Shown here piece after piece: positions 9,230 to 18,640 of a stretch of 64,000 nucleotides of DNA. Made by a program: the position numbers and the translations under genes. Position 1 is the stretch's first letter. Every line of letters starts with the position of its first letter. The notes beneath the pieces are model-generated. The model searched no databases. It saw only the letters and a list, made by a program, of their open reading frames with translations, and was not told the origin of the DNA. Source of the DNA: an uncultured Bacteroidota bacterium (GTDB lineage Bacteria > Bacteroidota > Bacteroidia > Chitinophagales > Saprospiraceae). The stretch spans positions 1 through 64,000 of the forward strand of contig CALMSX010000026.1 of the NCBI GenBank assembly GCA_937872515.1, read 5' to 3'.

Positions 9230-11116
9230 TTATTTTAATATGTTGAAATCAGGTGAAATAAATAAAAAATACATCATAAATCTGACTTTGTGCCTTCTCT
9301 CTTCTGCATTCAGCGGTAAGCCTACATTCTGATCAATGACATCAGATACATTGCGTAAAATGTTTTTTGTACCATCACTCATTTGACCGTGAGTAAATAA
9401 TTTGTCCAGTTCGTGGATTAGTTTTTCTTTATTTTCTCCCAGTGCTTCAAACTTAGTGGTTATAAGGTGAATCGTGGAATCCAATTCTGTATTGCCATAA
9501 CCTTCCCAGCTATACATTACCCAACCACTTTCTCCCTCCAGATTGGTCCAGGGAGAAACCCAGCCATGAACAGAATTGATATAGTTGATAGACGTATTGG
9601 AGTTATGGATTTTAAACTCAGGAGCCTTTAAACCCTCATTGGTTATTGGACCAATGGGAGCGTAATCAGGGGTGTAAAAATTGAATACGGTTGGTGACAT
9701 CAAAGGATGATGCCCTGTAGCCTCTCTGAAGTTGTAACCATTGTTCCAAAATCTTCCTAAATCACTGTCCAGGGTATTGGCTTTGCAAAATTGGGTATAC
9801 CTCAAGGTTGGTGCCAACAGCATGCCATTTTGTGGATCTGTCAGATAGTTGCCGGTTCGTGCTTCTTCGTCCATTAATATGGCTTTGATAACGGCTTTCA
9901 TATCGCCTCTCACTCCGCTTCCATTGTTGATAAACTTAGCAGCAACTCTCTGCACATAGGCAGGTGATGGATTAGATTTTACCAATCTTTGTATTAATCT
10001 GAAAGAAATGAAAGGAGGCGTGTTTTGATGATTAAATAGAAAATCGATGGCGGCATCTATTTCTGCCATGCCATTGTTAGGCACGTTGATCACTGTTATT
10101 CCATCAGGCATGGTCTTAGGTCCCGGCTCATGCTCATCGTTATCCATCAGCATGGGTACAGTCTTGATTATAAAATAAGGATCCAGACCAAAATAGGGTG
10201 CTTGTGGCCACCATGGCGGACAGTTGGGAGGACAGGGCATGACATCACCACCATACAAGCCGGTGAAGATTTTTGCCATCTCCTTGATATCATTGTTGTC
10301 ATACGTTGGTATAGGAAAGCCATTGCCATCCAGTTGCTGTGTGCCATCAGGATTGAGCATAAACAGGCCTATTGAAAATAACTGCATGATTTCCCTTGCA
10401 TAGTTTTCATCCGGCCTGATGTTTTCAACTAAATTGGTCTTTGGATTGTTAAGATGACTCAAATAGTAGCCCATTGGAAACGAAACAGAAACTGACTTTA
10501 ACAAGTCTCTGTAATTACCAAAGGAATGCTGTATCAGAATATCGTAATAAGAGGCCATAGCTTCTCCCCAGTCTCCTAAATTAGAATTGGCAGATACCAC
10601 AAATATTTCACTTAATGCTAAGGCCATCCTTTGTCTTAATAAATCTTCATTTTTACCCGGAAAATGATTGCTCACATTTACCTGCCACCAAGCATAATTG
10701 AAATGAAGCGCAGAAGGGCCAAATACTTCTTCTTCCGGTTGACCCGCTGCTACCCTCGCCGCTAGTGATTCTTCCCATATGTCTATCATCGTGGGCAGTA
10801 TGTAGGTAGGTGTTTTTCCAAATTGTTCATCTATCCATAATTCGTAGCCCTTAGACAATATGGGGTTAATCACGCTTGAATCGCCACCCAAGGTTGCCTG
10901 AGCCAAAAATCGTGAAGCCTCAAAGAACCGGGAGTCCATTCCTGAACCATTAATACTTTTTAGTGGGCTTGATACCCCGTAGGTGCTACTGGCGGTGGCA
11001 GTCAATCCTGTGGCGTGGCCTGCTCCAATATAATCTGTATAAGGTTGGGCATGCAGGGTAAGCCTACCCACCATTAGCAAAAGAATAATCTTGAAAGTAA
11101 AATTATTAAACTTCAT
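9230..11116 (-). CDS. DUF1800 family secreted protein
   Basis: This 628-residue DUF1800 protein shows the family features ASRFLAQATLGG near the N-terminus, the segment around LRQRMALALSEIFVVS, and the ENYAREIMQLFSIGL motif, followed by FRLIQRLV. The ATG at 11116 is chosen because it directly precedes a signal peptide (MKFNNFTFKIILLLM… ending near HAQ). The reading frame extends upstream to 11173, but that start would overlap the preceding gene by 44 bases. It sits 13 bases after the F5/8C-type gene and 7 bases before the DUF1501 gene, so the three form one transcript. Function is unknown. DUF1800/DUF1501 pairs are inferred to act together on an extracytoplasmic substrate. Confidence 0.9.
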   Translation of the reverse strand: MKFNNFTFKIILLLMVGRLTLHAQPYTDYIGAGHATGLTATASSTYGVSSPLKSINGSGMDSRFFEASRFLAQATLGGDSSVINPILSKGYELWIDEQFGKTPTYILPTMIDIWEESLAARVAAGQPEEEVFGPSALHFNYAWWQVNVSNHFPGKNEDLLRQRMALALSEIFVVSANSNLGDWGEAMASYYDILIQHSFGNYRDLLKSVSVSFPMGYYLSHLNNPKTNLVENIRPDENYAREIMQLFSIGLFMLNPDGTQQLDGNGFPIPTYDNNDIKEMAKIFTGLYGGDVMPCPPNCPPWWPQAPYFGLDPYFIIKTVPMLMDNDEHEPGPKTMPDGITVINVPNNGMAEIDAAIDFLFNHQNTPPFISFRLIQRLVKSNPSPAYVQRVAAKFINNGSGVRGDMKAVIKAILMDEEARTGNYLTDPQNGMLLAPTLRYTQFCKANTLDSDLGRFWNNGYNFREATGHHPLMSPTVFNFYTPDYAPIGPITNEGLKAPEFKIHNSNTSINYINSVHGWVSPWTNLEGESGWVMYSWEGYGNTELDSTIHLITTKFEALGENKEKLIHELDKLFTHGQMSDGTKNILRNVSDVIDQNVGLPLNAEERRHKVRFMMYFLFISPDFNILK

Positions 11117-11129
11117 AAGGCTTATTTTT

Positions 11130-11876
11130 TTAAGGTTGATAGTCAAGGGTGATGGTCTTAATTCCACCCGCATGGATCAGTGAAAAATAGTAGACCCCGG
11201 CAACTAGTCCCTGGCCACTCAATTCTATCTGGTTGCTATTGACCACGCCATTGGCCACCAATTTGCCGGTTGCATCCGTACATTGATATACAAGGCCGGT
11301 TAAATGATCAAGGCCATTAAGCTGCAACATCGTTGATGAACTAAATGGGTTGGGCAGGGCCTTGATCTCAACATTTTTCAACAGATTGTCCTTGACCGAT
11401 ACGGTTGCCGGACTGACATCAATTTTGATTTCTGCTAAACCTCTAAGGTTGGCATGTCCGTGGTTGCTGATCACGTTGATCAAAACAAACCTGGCCACCA
11501 ATCCGCTGAAATCAGGTCCATCCACACCTTCGTAAAAAGTGCTGCCGTTAGATTGAGGTAGGGTATATCTTCCCCATTCATACCAGGTAAGGCCATCGAT
11601 AGAGTAATCAATGATGATAAAGTTGGCTCCTGCATTGGTCAGGCCTGGGGTGTTGATGTTCCAAAACCGGGATTGGTGCATAGCATACGTTTCTCCTAAA
11701 TCATACCTGATCCAATGTACGCTGCCCCTGGCTGTATTGGGCGACTGACTGGCAGTTGATGACAACCAGGCATCATCTGTTACGTTGGAGTGTCGGTCAG
11801 GATATGCCTGTCCACTTCCTGTTTGAACAGAGAACATCCAGAGCATTGCCAAGGTGAGAAGGGTAAATTGCTTCAT
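11130..11876 (-). CDS. Secreted discoidin (F5/8C)-like protein with T9SS domain
   Basis: This 248-residue protein has a signal peptide ending near GSGQA. Residues ~25-155 resemble an F5/8 type C (discoidin) carbohydrate-binding domain (HWIRYDLGETYAMHQSRFW, FIIIDYSIDGLTWYEWG, ARFVLINVISNHG, GLAEIKI). A T9SS type A sorting domain follows (ALPNPFSSSTMLQL … GLVAGVYYFSLIHAG). It is expected to be secreted by T9SS and to bind a glycan. It is the first gene of the DUF1800-DUF1501 operon, which suggests that the trio deals with a surface or extracellular carbohydrate. The F5/8C call rests on pattern only. Confidence 0.85.
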   Translation of the reverse strand: MKQFTLLTLAMLWMFSVQTGSGQAYPDRHSNVTDDAWLSSTASQSPNTARGSVHWIRYDLGETYAMHQSRFWNINTPGLTNAGANFIIIDYSIDGLTWYEWGRYTLPQSNGSTFYEGVDGPDFSGLVARFVLINVISNHGHANLRGLAEIKIDVSPATVSVKDNLLKNVEIKALPNPFSSSTMLQLNGLDHLTGLVYQCTDATGKLVANGVVNSNQIELSGQGLVAGVYYFSLIHAGGIKTITLDYQP

Positions 11877-12075
11877 AAGTAAGCTATTTATGGTTTGTGA
11901 TTATTCAACGATGTTACAAATATTTTCCCTACCCGGAAAATACAAATCCAAAAATATTCAAAATATTATTAAAAATTAATATACGTAAGTCGGTGCTCTG
12001 GTGTAAGGCCGGAAGAGGTGAATATTATTAATGACAAAGGAAATGTACTCCTCCCCTTATAAGATGTGTTAAACT

Positions 12076-12639
12076 TTAAGACATCTTTTTCACAAATTGG
12101 GTAAGAATGACGATCTGTTGGTCATTTACTTTTCCTTCAATCTGCCCGGTATTTCCTTCTACCAACCGGATGTTTTTGACGGTAGTACCTCTTTTGGCAG
12201 TAAAATTAGCTCCTTTGACATCCAAATCTTTGGTCAGACTTACAGCGTCTCCGCTTTGTAGTATCTGCCCAAATGCATCCTTGTGTACCTCAGCCGACCC
12301 CTGGTCCAAGCCGGCTTCTGCCCAACTTTGTTCGTCTTCGTCCAGGTACATAGACATCAATAAATCATTGGCCCAGTCCTGGTCATTAATTTTACTCAAT
12401 ATTCTCCAGGCGGTAACTTTGACCGGTGAATGTTCACTCCAAATTGTATCTGTCAGACATCTCCAATATCCCGGATCGCTGGCTGGATCAACTCTTTTTT
12501 CATCGCATACAACGCAGCAGTGAACCTGATTGTGCAACTCTTCAGCTAATGAGGGACCAACCAACATTTCAATGGTGGCTGTTTGCCCATTACACAATTC
12601 ACAGTTTCCGTGACTCCTTTCCGAAATATTATTTGCCAA
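12076..12639 (-). CDS. PhnA-domain protein
   Basis: The protein is 187 residues if started at TTG 12639 (ANNISERSHGNCELC…). An N-terminal zinc-ribbon-like part has Cys pairs (CELC and CCVVC). A helical middle (WRILSKINDQDWANDLL) leads to the C-terminal SH3-like PhnA domain (GDAVSLTKDLDVKGANFTAKRGTTVKNIRL). Despite the name, PhnA proteins of this form are not shown to be phosphonate hydrolases; function is unknown. The frame has an ATG at 12768, but that start would overlap the upstream gene by 53 bases and adds a 43-residue tail unlike the family. A small hairpin at 12658-12678 also lies between the two genes. I therefore prefer TTG. It is the last gene of the glycerol cluster or a separate unit. 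Confidence 0.85.
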   Translation of the reverse strand: MANNISERSHGNCELCNGQTATIEMLVGPSLAEELHNQVHCCVVCDEKRVDPASDPGYWRCLTDTIWSEHSPVKVTAWRILSKINDQDWANDLLMSMYLDEDEQSWAEAGLDQGSAEVHKDAFGQILQSGDAVSLTKDLDVKGANFTAKRGTTVKNIRLVEGNTGQIEGKVNDQQIVILTQFVKKMS

Positions 12640-12657
12640 AACAAAGTGATTTATATT

Positions 12658-12678
12658 AAAAATTTCACTTATGTGAAA
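12658..12678 (-). terminator. Small hairpin with U-run before the PhnA gene
   Basis: Read on the minus strand: TTTCAC-ATAA-GTGAAA followed by TTTTT. The stem is only 6 bp and A/T rich, so this is a weak terminator or attenuator. It lies between the stop at 12716 and the PhnA start. Confidence 0.4.
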
Positions 12679-12715
12679 CCCTTCGCAAGATAGGAAAATT
12701 TTCGAATTTTTTACA

Positions 12716-13630
12716 TCACCGATACTGTAAAGACAATGAATCTCGCCAACCTGAATCAGTCGGGGCATTGAGCTTCCAATACGGAATTCTGAACTGCCGC
12801 TTTAATTTGGCCTTGGATGTCAGCACTTTTCCTCCATGTTCGGCATAACTTTCTTCCCACCCATAGATAGTAAAGGGGAAGTCTTTCTCACTATAAATTA
12901 CCAGTTTTCTTTCATCCATATCCAGGGTCAAACGCGCCACCGATCTGGCTTCCCAAAGGGTGCCTGCCTTACTGATGGTGCAAGATGTCATGCCCGGCTT
13001 TTTGTGGTGCAATCGATGGATAAGGCCACTCTCAATTATGTTTTGCTTGCCCAAAGGAATGGAGTTTGGATGTAACCTGAGCAAGGTCCAAATTTCATCT
13101 TCCAACAATGCTTCAGGCAAGGCTTCGTCTGTGTCGCCTTCACTTTGGAAATAGGAAAAACCTCTTACCCGATATCCATTTTTTTCTCTGTTTAATTGTG
13201 AAAAAGTATGACCACACCATTCCTGGACAGAATGACTTGTTTTTAATGTTTTTGCTTTCTCAACTTCTGTGAAAACGGAGGTCATTAGGTGGTACGGATA
13301 TATTCCAGTCCTGAACTCTTTAGTGCTATTGAGTTTTAATACTTTAATGGCGTCATTTTTGTCTTCATCCGGCCAGTCAAGTTTAACATGTTTTGATTTC
13401 GAAAAGTCTTCTGTTACATAAATCAATACAGCATCACCCTGTCTTAATGCGCCATACCGGTTTTGCGTCAAATTGTAACTACTTACTTCCGCATTTCCAT
13501 CATTCCAATGGGCATTGAATTTTTTATCCTTTAATCCCACATCAGCTTTGTGGGTCAGCCTGCTGCCCAGCCCTATTAACAAAACAAGACCGATGCCAAT
13601 AAAGATGATTTTCTTTTTATATGCGTACAT
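12716..13630 (-). CDS. Conserved membrane-anchored protein (mislabelled 'septum formation inhibitor Maf' family)
   Basis: This 304-residue protein has one N-terminal membrane anchor (KKIIFIGIGLVLLIGL, residues ~6-21). The rest is presumably periplasmic and has the features of a Bacteroidota family often labelled 'septum formation inhibitor Maf': AEVSSYNLTQNRYGALRQG, AVLIYVTEDFSKSKHVKLD, VLKLNSTKEFRTGIYPYHLM and HSVQEWCGHTFSQLN. No Maf nucleotide-pyrophosphatase motif is visible, so that label is not supported. The real function is unknown. It begins 9 bases after the glpF-like stop and so belongs to the glycerol operon. Whether this link is functional or just local is unclear. Confidence 0.85.
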   Translation of the reverse strand: MYAYKKKIIFIGIGLVLLIGLGSRLTHKADVGLKDKKFNAHWNDGNAEVSSYNLTQNRYGALRQGDAVLIYVTEDFSKSKHVKLDWPDEDKNDAIKVLKLNSTKEFRTGIYPYHLMTSVFTEVEKAKTLKTSHSVQEWCGHTFSQLNREKNGYRVRGFSYFQSEGDTDEALPEALLEDEIWTLLRLHPNSIPLGKQNIIESGLIHRLHHKKPGMTSCTISKAGTLWEARSVARLTLDMDERKLVIYSEKDFPFTIYGWEESYAEHGGKVLTSKAKLKRQFRIPYWKLNAPTDSGWRDSLSLQYR

Positions 13631-13639
13631 ATTATTAAA

Positions 13640-14350
13640 TTAGACAATCAGGAAAGAATGGATAATCACCGCTGCATAGGCCCCTGCCAATGGTCCTGCC
13701 ACAGGGACCCAGGCATAATGCCATGAACTGCCTGATTTGTGTTGGATGGGTAAAATGGCATGCATTATTCTGGGACCCAGATCTCGGGCTGGGTTGATGG
13801 CATATCCTGTTGGTCCACCCAATGAAAGTCCGATACCTAAAACCAAAAGAGCAACCGGCAGTGCTTCTAAAGATCCAAGGCCCGATGTAGGCGCTGTGAG
13901 CAACAAAATTGCCAATATAAAAATCAAACTTGCCAGGGCCTCTGTAATAAAATTTTGCCACGGCTTATAAATCGCAGGGGCAGTGCAAAAACAGGCCTGA
14001 ATAGCTTCCGGTTGAGTGGTAGTATTAAAATGATCGCGGTATACTACCCACACCAATCCGGCGCCCATCATACATCCAGCAAGTTGTGAGCATACATATT
14101 GGGGCAACAGTGCCCAGGATAACTTGCCAGTTACAGCCATGGCAAAACTCACAGCCGGATTCAGGTGGGCACCGCTAAATCTGCCCACACAATAAACAGC
14201 AATAAAAACCGCAATGGCCCAGCCCCAGGCGATTACAATCCAGCCTGAATTCTGACCTTTTGATTTATCCAGGACCACATTGGCTACCACTCCATTACCA
14301 AAAACAATGAGAAGGGCACTGCCCACAAACTCAGCTACTATTGCATTCAT
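13640..14350 (-). CDS. glpF: Aquaglyceroporin (glycerol uptake facilitator)
   Basis: This 236-residue MIP-family channel has six membrane segments and both half-helix motifs: GAHLNPAVSF (~residue 61) and GYAINPARDLGPR (~residue 182). Asp right after the second NPAR is the feature of glycerol-conducting GlpF-type channels rather than water-only aquaporins. It lies in the inner membrane and admits glycerol by facilitated diffusion. It starts 7 bases after glpK, so the kinase traps incoming glycerol. No glycerol-3-phosphate dehydrogenase gene is seen here. Confidence 0.94.
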   Translation of the reverse strand: MNAIVAEFVGSALLIVFGNGVVANVVLDKSKGQNSGWIVIAWGWAIAVFIAVYCVGRFSGAHLNPAVSFAMAVTGKLSWALLPQYVCSQLAGCMMGAGLVWVVYRDHFNTTTQPEAIQACFCTAPAIYKPWQNFITEALASLIFILAILLLTAPTSGLGSLEALPVALLVLGIGLSLGGPTGYAINPARDLGPRIMHAILPIQHKSGSSWHYAWVPVAGPLAGAYAAVIIHSFLIV

Positions 14351-14357
14351 ATTTTTT

Positions 14358-15857
14358 TTACGATTGTGTCCATCCTATGCTTGCCTTGATAGCCCTTGCC
14401 CAACCATTGAGCAATAGCTGCCTCTTTTCAGCATCGATGGATGGTTTGTATTCTTTGGCTATTTCTGTAAGTTGACTAATCTCTTCGGTATTTTTCCAAA
14501 AACCTAATGCCAGACCTGCCAGATAAGCGGCACCCATGGCTGTGGTCTCTGCATTGGCGGGGACCATGATATTACAATCCATGATGTCACTTTGAAATTG
14601 CATCAAAAGATTGTTGGCAGTAGCCCCACCATCTACTCTCATTTGCGTAATATTGATTGCAGAATCTTTTTCCATAGCCTTCAAAACATCATGACTTTGA
14701 TAAGCGATCGACTCCAGAGCCGCTCTGGCAATGTGCGCATTGGTGGTGCCCCTACTGATGCCAAAAATACAGCCCCTGGCTTCCTGATTCCAATGTGGTG
14801 CACCGAGTCCTGTGAAAGCAGGAACAAAGTAGACTCCCTCATTCTCCGGGGCCATCAAAGCAAGGTTCTCTACCTTGGCGGCAGTTTCAATAAGATGTAA
14901 ACCATCTCTAAGCCACTGTACTACGGCTCCTCCAATAAAAACAGATCCCTCGAGGGCATAGGTGGTTTTTCCCTGAATCCTCCAGGCCACTGTAGATAAA
15001 AGCTGATTGCTGCTTTTGATGGCAGTTTCACCCGTATTCATTAACATAAAACACCCGGTGCCATAGGTATTTTTAACCATGCCCGGCTCCAGGCAGAGCT
15101 GTCCGAAAAGTGCAGCCTGCTGGTCACCTGCGATTCCACAAATGGGTATGCTGATGCCACCTATGAGGGCATTGGCAACATGCTGACTGGAATCTTTTAC
15201 CTCGGGCAGGAGGGATGGTGGAATGTTAAATAAGGATAATAATTCCGAATCCCATTCCATGTCATGGATGTTGTAAAGCAGGGTACGCGATGCATTAGAC
15301 ACATCCGTGATGTGACTTTCTCCCTGGCTGAGTTTCCACACCAGCCAACTGTCTATGGTGCCGAATGCCAGTTCTCCTGTGGCTGCCCTTTCCTGAAGCT
15401 GGACATCCTGATCTAGCATCCATCGCAATTTGGAGGCTGAAAAATAGGCATCCACTACCAACCCTGTTTTAGCCGCAATTATTTCTGCCCATCCGTTGGC
15501 CACCCATTGATGACAAATTGTGGCGGTTCGCCTGTCCTGCCAAACAATGGCGTTACCAATCGGATTGCCGGATGACCTGTCCCAAAGCACGGTGGTCTCT
15601 CTCTGATTGGTAATACCTATGGCTGCCACTTCATCAAGGCTAACTCCTGCCAAATCAACCACCTTTAAAAGGGTGTGGTATTGACATTGCCAGATTTCTT
15701 CAGCATTGTGTTCTACCCAACCTGGCTGTGGAAAAATCTGCGTGAACTCCTTCTGGGCTACAGCCACCACCTTTGCATTTTGATCAATGAGCAGCGACCT
15801 GCAACTGGTGGTTCCCTGATCAATAGCAAGAATATATTTTTTTGAAATCAAGTCCAA
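14358..15857 (-). CDS. glpK: Glycerol kinase
   Basis: This 499-residue FGGY-family kinase is the usual length for GlpK. The ATP/phosphate loop is DQGTTSCRSL (residues 13-22). Catalytic-domain motifs include IVWQDRRTA, GDQQAALFGQ, KNTYGTGCF and GLGAPHWNQEARG. It phosphorylates glycerol to glycerol-3-phosphate in the cytoplasm. There is no ATG near the N-terminus: the start is TTG at 15857 (giving DLISKKYILAIDQG), with TTG at 15851 as alternative. It is the first gene of the minus-strand glycerol operon, transcribed divergently from aconitase across a 358-base gap. Confidence 0.95.
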   Translation of the reverse strand: MDLISKKYILAIDQGTTSCRSLLIDQNAKVVAVAQKEFTQIFPQPGWVEHNAEEIWQCQYHTLLKVVDLAGVSLDEVAAIGITNQRETTVLWDRSSGNPIGNAIVWQDRRTATICHQWVANGWAEIIAAKTGLVVDAYFSASKLRWMLDQDVQLQERAATGELAFGTIDSWLVWKLSQGESHITDVSNASRTLLYNIHDMEWDSELLSLFNIPPSLLPEVKDSSQHVANALIGGISIPICGIAGDQQAALFGQLCLEPGMVKNTYGTGCFMLMNTGETAIKSSNQLLSTVAWRIQGKTTYALEGSVFIGGAVVQWLRDGLHLIETAAKVENLALMAPENEGVYFVPAFTGLGAPHWNQEARGCIFGISRGTTNAHIARAALESIAYQSHDVLKAMEKDSAINITQMRVDGGATANNLLMQFQSDIMDCNIMVPANAETTAMGAAYLAGLALGFWKNTEEISQLTEIAKEYKPSIDAEKRQLLLNGWARAIKASIGWTQS

Positions 15858-16215
15858 ACGAAATTTTATTGCATAAAAATAGAATTATTTTTATGGTTTT
15901 TACCATTTTTAAATCGGGTAATACCCGGGTGACTCAAAACAAAATTTTTATTTGGTATGTATAAGAGCTTTTTACCTCAATTTTATTTTGTTACATCGTT
16001 TCCAAGTCAAGTTTAACTCTAAAATTCAACAACTTTTTTTTGTTTGACAACGTTAGATTTAATATAGAATGACTTTTTAATTGCGCATTACAAGTGTTTT
16101 ATATTATTGATATTCAATGATTTGGGATGTCTTTATATTTTCCTTTTTTAACCCAATTCCAGATGTATTTTTTAGTATATTTGCACTTCATTAATAAACC
16201 AAATAATATTCTGTT
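15858..16215. promoter_or_regulatory. Divergent control region between glpK and aconitase
   Basis: This 358-base A/T-rich region holds no convincing gene. It contains an inverted repeat CGGGT-AAT-ACCCG at 15915-15927, whose right arm overlaps the palindrome ACCCGGGT, a possible operator on the glpK side. On the aconitase side it contains the -7 box TATATTTG (16176-16183). I found no good -7 box for glpK. Confidence 0.55.
16176..16183 (+). promoter_or_regulatory. Bacteroidota -7 box of aconitase gene
   Basis: TATATTTG matches TAnnTTTG exactly and lies 32 bases before the ATG. No TTG is found at the -33 spacing. Confidence 0.6.
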
Positions 16216-18489
16216 ATGGCTTTTGACATAAACATGATCAGGGATTTTTACGCTTCAATTCCTGCAAAGGTGGAGGCGGCACGCAAAAAATTAGGGCGGC
16301 CACTTACCCTCTCAGAAAAAATACTATACAGCCACCTTCATTCTGATTCAGCCCTGGCTGATTTTCACAGGGGCAAAGACTATGTGTTTTTTGCTCCCGA
16401 CAGGGTAGCCATGCAAGATGCTACTGCTCAGATGGCCTTGCTTCAGTTTATGACTTGTGGCAGAAAAAAAGTAGCGGTTCCTTCAACAGTGCATTGCGAC
16501 CACCTTATCCAGGCCAAAATTTCAGCCGAAGTGGATTTGAAAGGAGCCATGGATATCAACTCAGAAGTTTATGATTTTCTGGAGTCAATCTCCAATAAAT
16601 ACGGCATCGGTTTTTGGAAACCAGGTGCAGGTATCATTCACCAGGTGGTGCTTGAGAATTATGCCTTCCCCGGAGGTATGATGATCGGTACTGACTCTCA
16701 TACCGTCAATGCAGGTGGTTTGGGCATGGTTGCCATTGGTGTTGGTGGTGCTGATGCGGTTGATGTCATGGCAGGCATGCCATGGGAGTTAAAAATGCCC
16801 AAATTAATAGGCGTTAAACTCACCGGCAAGCTATCAGGTTGGACCTCTCCCAAAGATGTCATCCTTAAAGTGGCAGGTATTCTTACAGTAAAAGGAGGTA
16901 CAGGCTGCATCGTAGAATATTTTGGCGAAGGTGCTGTATCCATGTCCTGCACCGGCAAGGGTACCATTTGCAACATGGGTGCTGAAATTGGCGCAACTAC
17001 CTCCACTTTTGGATATGATGAAAGTATGGAACGTTATCTGCATTCTACCGGAAGGGCAGATATTGCGGAGTTGGCCAACCAGGTCAAACAGTACCTCACC
17101 GGAGATGACGAGTGTTATGCTCACCCTGAAAAATATTTTGACCAGGTAATAGAAATCAACCTGACCGAACTGGAACCCCATATCAATGGTCCTTTTACAC
17201 CGGACCTGGCAACCCCAATTTCAAAAATGAAAGAAGTGTTGCAGGAAAAAGGCAAAGACTGGCCGGTTGAAATCCAGGTGGGCTTGATTGGTTCATGTAC
17301 CAACTCATCTTACGAAGATATTTCAAGAGCAGCCTCGTTGGCCGCTCAGGCAGTAGCCAAAAATCTGAAGACCAAATCCGAGTTTACCATTACCCCGGGT
17401 TCTGAATTGGTAAGGTTTACCATTGAGAGAGATGGCTTTATCGAAATTTTTGACAAGATCGGTGCCAAGGTTTTTGCCAATGCATGCGGACCCTGTATTG
17501 GACAGTGGGATCGTTTGGGCGCGGATAAAAAAGAAAAAAACTCCATCATCCACTCTTTCAACAGAAACTTTTCAAAAAGAGCTGATGGCAATCCCAATAC
17601 CCATGCCTTTGTAGCGTCACCCGAAACAGTGACTGCAATTGCCCTTGCAGGTAGACTTGATTTTAACCCAATGACCGATACCCTGATCAACGAGGATGGC
17701 ATTGCTGTAAAATTGGATCCACCTACAGGAGAAGAATTACCACCAAGAGGCTTTGATGTGGAAGATGCAGGATACCAGGCTCCCATTGAAGATGGTTCTT
17801 CTGTGACCGTAAAAGTAGATCCCAATTCAGATCGTTTGCAGTTGTTGGCTCCATTTGTGCCTATTTCAGCAAATGAAGTTCAGAATATGAGATTGTTGAT
17901 CAAGGCCAAGGGCAAATGTACCACAGACCACATTTCAATGGCTGGTCCATGGCTTTCTTACAGAGGACACCTTGAAAACATTAGCAACAACTTGTTGATA
18001 GGAGCCATCAACGCATTTAATGATGAAGCCAATAAGGTGTGGAATGCCGTAACCGGTGAATTTCACCCAGTTCCGGATTCTGCCAGGACTTATCAGAAAA
18101 ATGGCATCGGCACCATCGTTTTTGGAGAAGAAAACTATGGAGAAGGTTCATCCAGAGAGCATGCTGCCATGGAGCCAAGGTTTCTCGGTGTGAAGGCTGT
18201 AGTTGTAAAATCTTTTGCCAGAATTCACGAAACCAACCTCAAAAAACAAGGTATGCTGGCTTTGACCTTTGCCAATGCAGCTGATTATGATCTCATCCGC
18301 CAGGATGATCAGGTTTCAATAGTAGGCTTTGAGACCATGGCACCGGGCAAGCCTCTTCAGATCAAATTGGATCACGCCGATGGTAGCAGCGACACCATTG
18401 TGGTTAACCATACTTACAACAATGCACAGATTGGCTGGGTAAAATCCGGCAGTGCCCTCAACGAAATCAGAGAAAAGTTGAGCAAATAA
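16216..18489 (+). CDS. acn: Aconitate hydratase (mitochondrial type)
   Basis: This 757-residue aconitase interconverts citrate and isocitrate in the TCA cycle using a [4Fe-4S] cluster. Cluster ligands are in [10 protein letters not shown] (~residue 358) and [10 protein letters not shown] (~residues 420-429). Other family motifs are [27 protein letters not shown] at the swivel-domain entrance and [15 protein letters not shown] in the C-terminal domain. Length and motif spelling match the mitochondrial-type branch rather than AcnB. The gene is monocistronic, with a TAnnTTTG box upstream and a strong terminator downstream. Confidence 0.97.
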   Translation: MAFDINMIRDFYASIPAKVEAARKKLGRPLTLSEKILYSHLHSDSALADFHRGKDYVFFAPDRVAMQDATAQMALLQFMTCGRKKVAVPSTVHCDHLIQAKISAEVDLKGAMDINSEVYDFLESISNKYGIGFWKPGAGIIHQVVLENYAFPGGMMIGTDSHTVNAGGLGMVAIGVGGADAVDVMAGMPWELKMPKLIGVKLTGKLSGWTSPKDVILKVAGILTVKGGTGCIVEYFGEGAVSMSCTGKGTICNMGAEIGATTSTFGYDESMERYLHSTGRADIAELANQVKQYLTGDDECYAHPEKYFDQVIEINLTELEPHINGPFTPDLATPISKMKEVLQEKGKDWPVEIQVGLIGSCTNSSYEDISRAASLAAQAVAKNLKTKSEFTITPGSELVRFTIERDGFIEIFDKIGAKVFANACGPCIGQWDRLGADKKEKNSIIHSFNRNFSKRADGNPNTHAFVASPETVTAIALAGRLDFNPMTDTLINEDGIAVKLDPPTGEELPPRGFDVEDAGYQAPIEDGSSVTVKVDPNSDRLQLLAPFVPISANEVQNMRLLIKAKGKCTTDHISMAGPWLSYRGHLENISNNLLIGAINAFNDEANKVWNAVTGEFHPVPDSARTYQKNGIGTIVFGEENYGEGSSREHAAMEPRFLGVKAVVVKSFARIHETNLKKQGMLALTFANAADYDLIRQDDQVSIVGFETMAPGKPLQIKLDHADGSSDTIVVNHTYNNAQIGWVKSGSALNEIREKLSK

Positions 18490-18513
18490 ATAACTTTGCC
18501 ATTGTGATAAAAG

Positions 18514-18539
18514 AGCCGGATCCGTCCGGCTTTTTTTTT
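18514..18539 (+). terminator. Terminator of aconitase gene
   Basis: A 7-bp perfect stem AGCCGGA / TCCGGCT with the tetraloop TCCG is followed by nine Ts, 25 bases after the stop codon. Confidence 0.9.
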
Positions 18540-18640
18540 ACCCGTGAGGAAGATGCCCAATTAAGGGTGCAAAATTAATTTTCTTCATCTTGTAGCGTTT
18601 TGTGCCTATTTTGGATTTTCATTATATAACACAATTGAAA

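Noticed and set aside
12716..13630. Septum formation inhibitor Maf
   Set aside because: The family is often given this name, but the sequence has no Maf nucleotide-pyrophosphatase motifs and has a membrane anchor instead.
13635..13961. Second minus-strand frame within the aquaglyceroporin gene
   Set aside because: Fully inside the glpF frame, which has both NPA motifs and the right length.
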